From Phycisphaerae bacterium (GTDB taxonomy: Bacteria > Planctomycetota > Phycisphaerae > Tepidisphaerales > Tepidisphaeraceae), in assembly GCA_014380825.1 (NCBI GenBank), contig JACMJD010000757.1, positions 1 through 8,940 on the forward strand: a stretch of 8,940 nucleotides of DNA. The letters run 5' to 3'. Of the stretch, positions 6,918 through 8,940 are shown in pieces. The notes below the pieces were generated by a model. It saw nothing but the letters and a program-made list of their open reading frames with translations. It searched no databases and had not been told where the DNA came from. Both the position numbers and the translations under genes were made by a program. Within the stretch, counting starts at the first letter, position 1. The number at the start of each line of letters is the position of its first letter.

Positions 6918-8940
6918 ATGCCCGGCGATTTCGTTCATCTGCACGTTCACACCCATTACTCCCTGCTCGACGGCGCCAACAAAATTCCCCAGCTCGTCCG
7001 GCAGTGCAAGCAGTTGGGCATGACATCGATGGCGATCACCGATCACGGTTGCATGTTCGGCGTGGTCGAGTTCTTCAACGAATGCAAAAAAGAAGGCATC
7101 AAACCGATCCTCGGCATGGAAGCCTACATGGCCCCCGGCGATCGTCGCGAGCGATCGACGCCCGGCGGAAACGCAGGCGAGGCCGCGTTTCATCTGCTGC
7201 TGCTGGCGGAGAATCTTGAGGGCTACAAGAACCTGATCAAGCTCAGCTCGATCGCGTATCGTGAAGGGTTTTACTACAAGCCGCGCATCGATAAGGAAGT
7301 CCTCCGCGCGCACAGCAAAGGACTGATCGCCACCAGCGCCTGCCTTGGCGGCGAGGTCGCCAGCGCGCTGATGAAGCGCGACGCCAAAAATGCCCGCGCG
7401 ATCGCCGAAACCTACGCCGAGTTGTTCGGGCCGGATCGGTTCTACATCGAAGTGCAGAAGCACATCAAAGAACAGGACGCGGTGAACCCCGAGTTGGCCG
7501 AGATCGCCAAGAAGCTGGGCGTCGGATTGGTTGGCACGAACGATGTCCACTTTCTCACGAAGGAACATCACTATGCCCACGATGTGCTTTGCTGCATCAG
7601 CATGGGCAAGCTGATCACGGATGAAGGTCGTCTGAAATATCCGACGGAGCTGTATCTGAAGAGCCCGCAGGAAATGCAGCAGGCGTTGGGGAATTTCGAC
7701 GGTGCGATCGCGAACACCGTGCGCATTGCGGAGATGTGTAATCTCGAACTGGATTTCACGAAGCGATACGCACCGGTGTATCGAGTGCCAGAAGACAAAC
7801 TCCGTGGTGTGGGCGCGGACGCCCATTCCACAGAACCGGACGAGCAGTATCTCCGTCAACTGTGCGACGACGGTTTGGAGTGGCGGTATGGTACGCGCGA
7901 CGTCTCCAACGAAATCCGCGAGCGTCTCGACAAAGAACTAACCGTCATCGCGTCGAAGAAATTCTGCTCCTACTTCCTGATCGTCTGGGATTTCTGCAAC
8001 TACGCCCGCGAGCACGGCATTCCGGTGGGCGCGAGAGGTTCGGGCGTCGGAACGATGGTGGGTTACCTGCTCGGGCTGTGCAACGTCGATCCGATCAAGT
8101 ACGGCCTGCTGTTCGAACGATTCATGGATCCGTCGCGAAACGAGATGCCGGATATCGATATCGATATCTGCCAGGAAGGCCGCGCGAAGATCATCGATTA
8201 CGTCCGCAAGAAATACGGTCACGTCGCGCAGATCATCACGTTCGGAACATTAGCTGCGAAGGCGGCGTGCAAGGACGTTGGTCGCGTGCTGGGCGTGTCG
8301 CTCGCCGAGGTCGACAAGCTCACGAAGCTGATCCCCGGCGTTCCAGGCATGACGCTCGACAAAGCGTTCGCGCAGGTGCCCGAGCTGAAAGAGCTGTACA
8401 ACTCCAGCGATAACGTTCGCAAGATTATCGATCTGGCCAAGCAGCTCGAAGGCATGTGCCGCAACAGCGGCGTTCATGCAGCGGGCGTGATCATCGCGGA
8501 TCAGTCGCTTGATGACGTGATCCCGCTGTGCAAGGACAAGGACGACAACGTCCTCACGCAGTTCGAAGGACCCATCGCCGAGAAATGCGGCCTGCTGAAG
8601 ATGGACTTCCTCGGGCTGCGCACGCTCACGACGCTGCAACGATCGATTGACCTGGTCAAGCAGACAAAGAATCTCGACATCGATATCGAGAAGGTCGATT
8701 TCGCCGACAAGAAAGTCCTCGAGCTCTTCTGTCGCGGCGAAACCAAAGGCATCTTCCAGTTCGAATCCGGCGGAATGCAGGACCTCCTGATGAAGATGCG
8801 CCCCGATCGGTTGGAAGACCTGATCGCCGCCAACGCGCTGTACCGCCCCGGGCCGATGGAGCTCATCCCGACGTACTGCCAGCGCAAGCACGGCGTCGAG
8901 AAAGTGCCCGGCGTGCATCCGATCATGGACGCGATCCTGA
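6918..8940 (+). CDS. dnaE: DNA polymerase III subunit alpha (3' end missing)
   Basis: This is the catalytic subunit of the replicative DNA polymerase, acting at the fork with the sliding clamp and clamp loader. The window holds the first 674 residues of a protein usually about 1,100-1,200 long; the frame is open to the right edge. The N-terminal PHP domain begins FVHLHVHTHYSLLDG. All nine expected metal ligands are present: H9, H11, D18, H43, E68, H92, C142, D209 and H211. That is the pattern of DnaE proteins with an active proofreading PHP site, unlike E. coli DnaE. The palm follows: GARGSGVGTMVGYLLGL (371-387), catalytic PDIDID with D412 and D414, the SGVHAAGVII segment (517-526) and LKMDFLGLRTL with the third acid D563. 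FQFESGGMQ and LYRPGPMELIP come next. The fingers end, the clamp-binding motif and the OB fold lie beyond the window. The ATG at 6918 is the family start and has no Shine-Dalgarno sequence. An upstream ATG at 6901 meets TAA after five codons. Confidence 0.97.
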   Translation, partial: MPGDFVHLHVHTHYSLLDGANKIPQLVRQCKQLGMTSMAITDHGCMFGVVEFFNECKKEGIKPILGMEAYMAPGDRRERSTPGGNAGEAAFHLLLLAENLEGYKNLIKLSSIAYREGFYYKPRIDKEVLRAHSKGLIATSACLGGEVASALMKRDAKNARAIAETYAELFGPDRFYIEVQKHIKEQDAVNPELAEIAKKLGVGLVGTNDVHFLTKEHHYAHDVLCCISMGKLITDEGRLKYPTELYLKSPQEMQQALGNFDGAIANTVRIAEMCNLELDFTKRYAPVYRVPEDKLRGVGADAHSTEPDEQYLRQLCDDGLEWRYGTRDVSNEIRERLDKELTVIASKKFCSYFLIVWDFCNYAREHGIPVGARGSGVGTMVGYLLGLCNVDPIKYGLLFERFMDPSRNEMPDIDIDICQEGRAKIIDYVRKKYGHVAQIITFGTLAAKAACKDVGRVLGVSLAEVDKLTKLIPGVPGMTLDKAFAQVPELKELYNSSDNVRKIIDLAKQLEGMCRNSGVHAAGVIIADQSLDDVIPLCKDKDDNVLTQFEGPIAEKCGLLKMDFLGLRTLTTLQRSIDLVKQTKNLDIDIEKVDFADKKVLELFCRGETKGIFQFESGGMQDLLMKMRPDRLEDLIAANALYRPGPMELIPTYCQRKHGVEKVPGVHPIMDAIL

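Noticed and set aside
6837..7859. Long - strand open frame (340 codons) opposite dnaE
   Set aside because: It is antisense to the PHP domain of dnaE, whose family motifs are unmistakable. The product is rich in His, Gln and Arg from G+C-rich codon shadowing and has no recognisable domain.

Overview
The window looks like ordinary chromosomal DNA, about 60% G+C, from a bacterium that I place in the Planctomycetota, perhaps the Phycisphaerae. Three things point there. The first gene ends in a DUF6798-like domain common in that phylum. The DnaE active-site motif is followed by ICQEGR rather than the usual F-C-x-x-R-R. The intergenic repeats have the 'CCTTCG' style seen in Planctomycetota and Verrucomicrobiota genomes. 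The assignment is inference from memory of these families.

Layout. On the + strand, 1-1061 is the 3' part of a multi-pass membrane protein. It is followed after 24 bp by an unrecognised 76-residue protein (1086-1316) and a strong rho-independent terminator (1362-1405). A 184-bp inverted-repeat element (1422-1605) fills the convergent gap. On the - strand, reading right to left, a probable operon holds an AsmA-like envelope protein (6797-4401), a CsgG-like lipoprotein with a C-terminal zinc ribbon (4345-3452) and the X-family repair polymerase PolX (3397-1604). A short palindrome lies between the last two. A 120-bp divergent intergenic region (6798-6917) separates this operon from dnaE, the replicative DNA polymerase III alpha subunit (6918 to the right edge, 3' end missing).

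How the genes relate. The AsmA-like protein and the lipoprotein are both envelope proteins and may work together. PolX and DnaE both carry a PHP metal-site domain with every metal ligand present, so both may excise as well as polymerise DNA. No mobile-element protein, CRISPR array, tRNA, rRNA or defence system is visible.

The least ordinary signals are these. GATC, and especially CGATCG, is strongly over-represented throughout. A dispersed-type inverted-repeat element supplies part of the polX stop codon. A zinc ribbon sits on a protein predicted to be exported. dnaE lacks a Shine-Dalgarno sequence. I do not see a convincing new biological system here.
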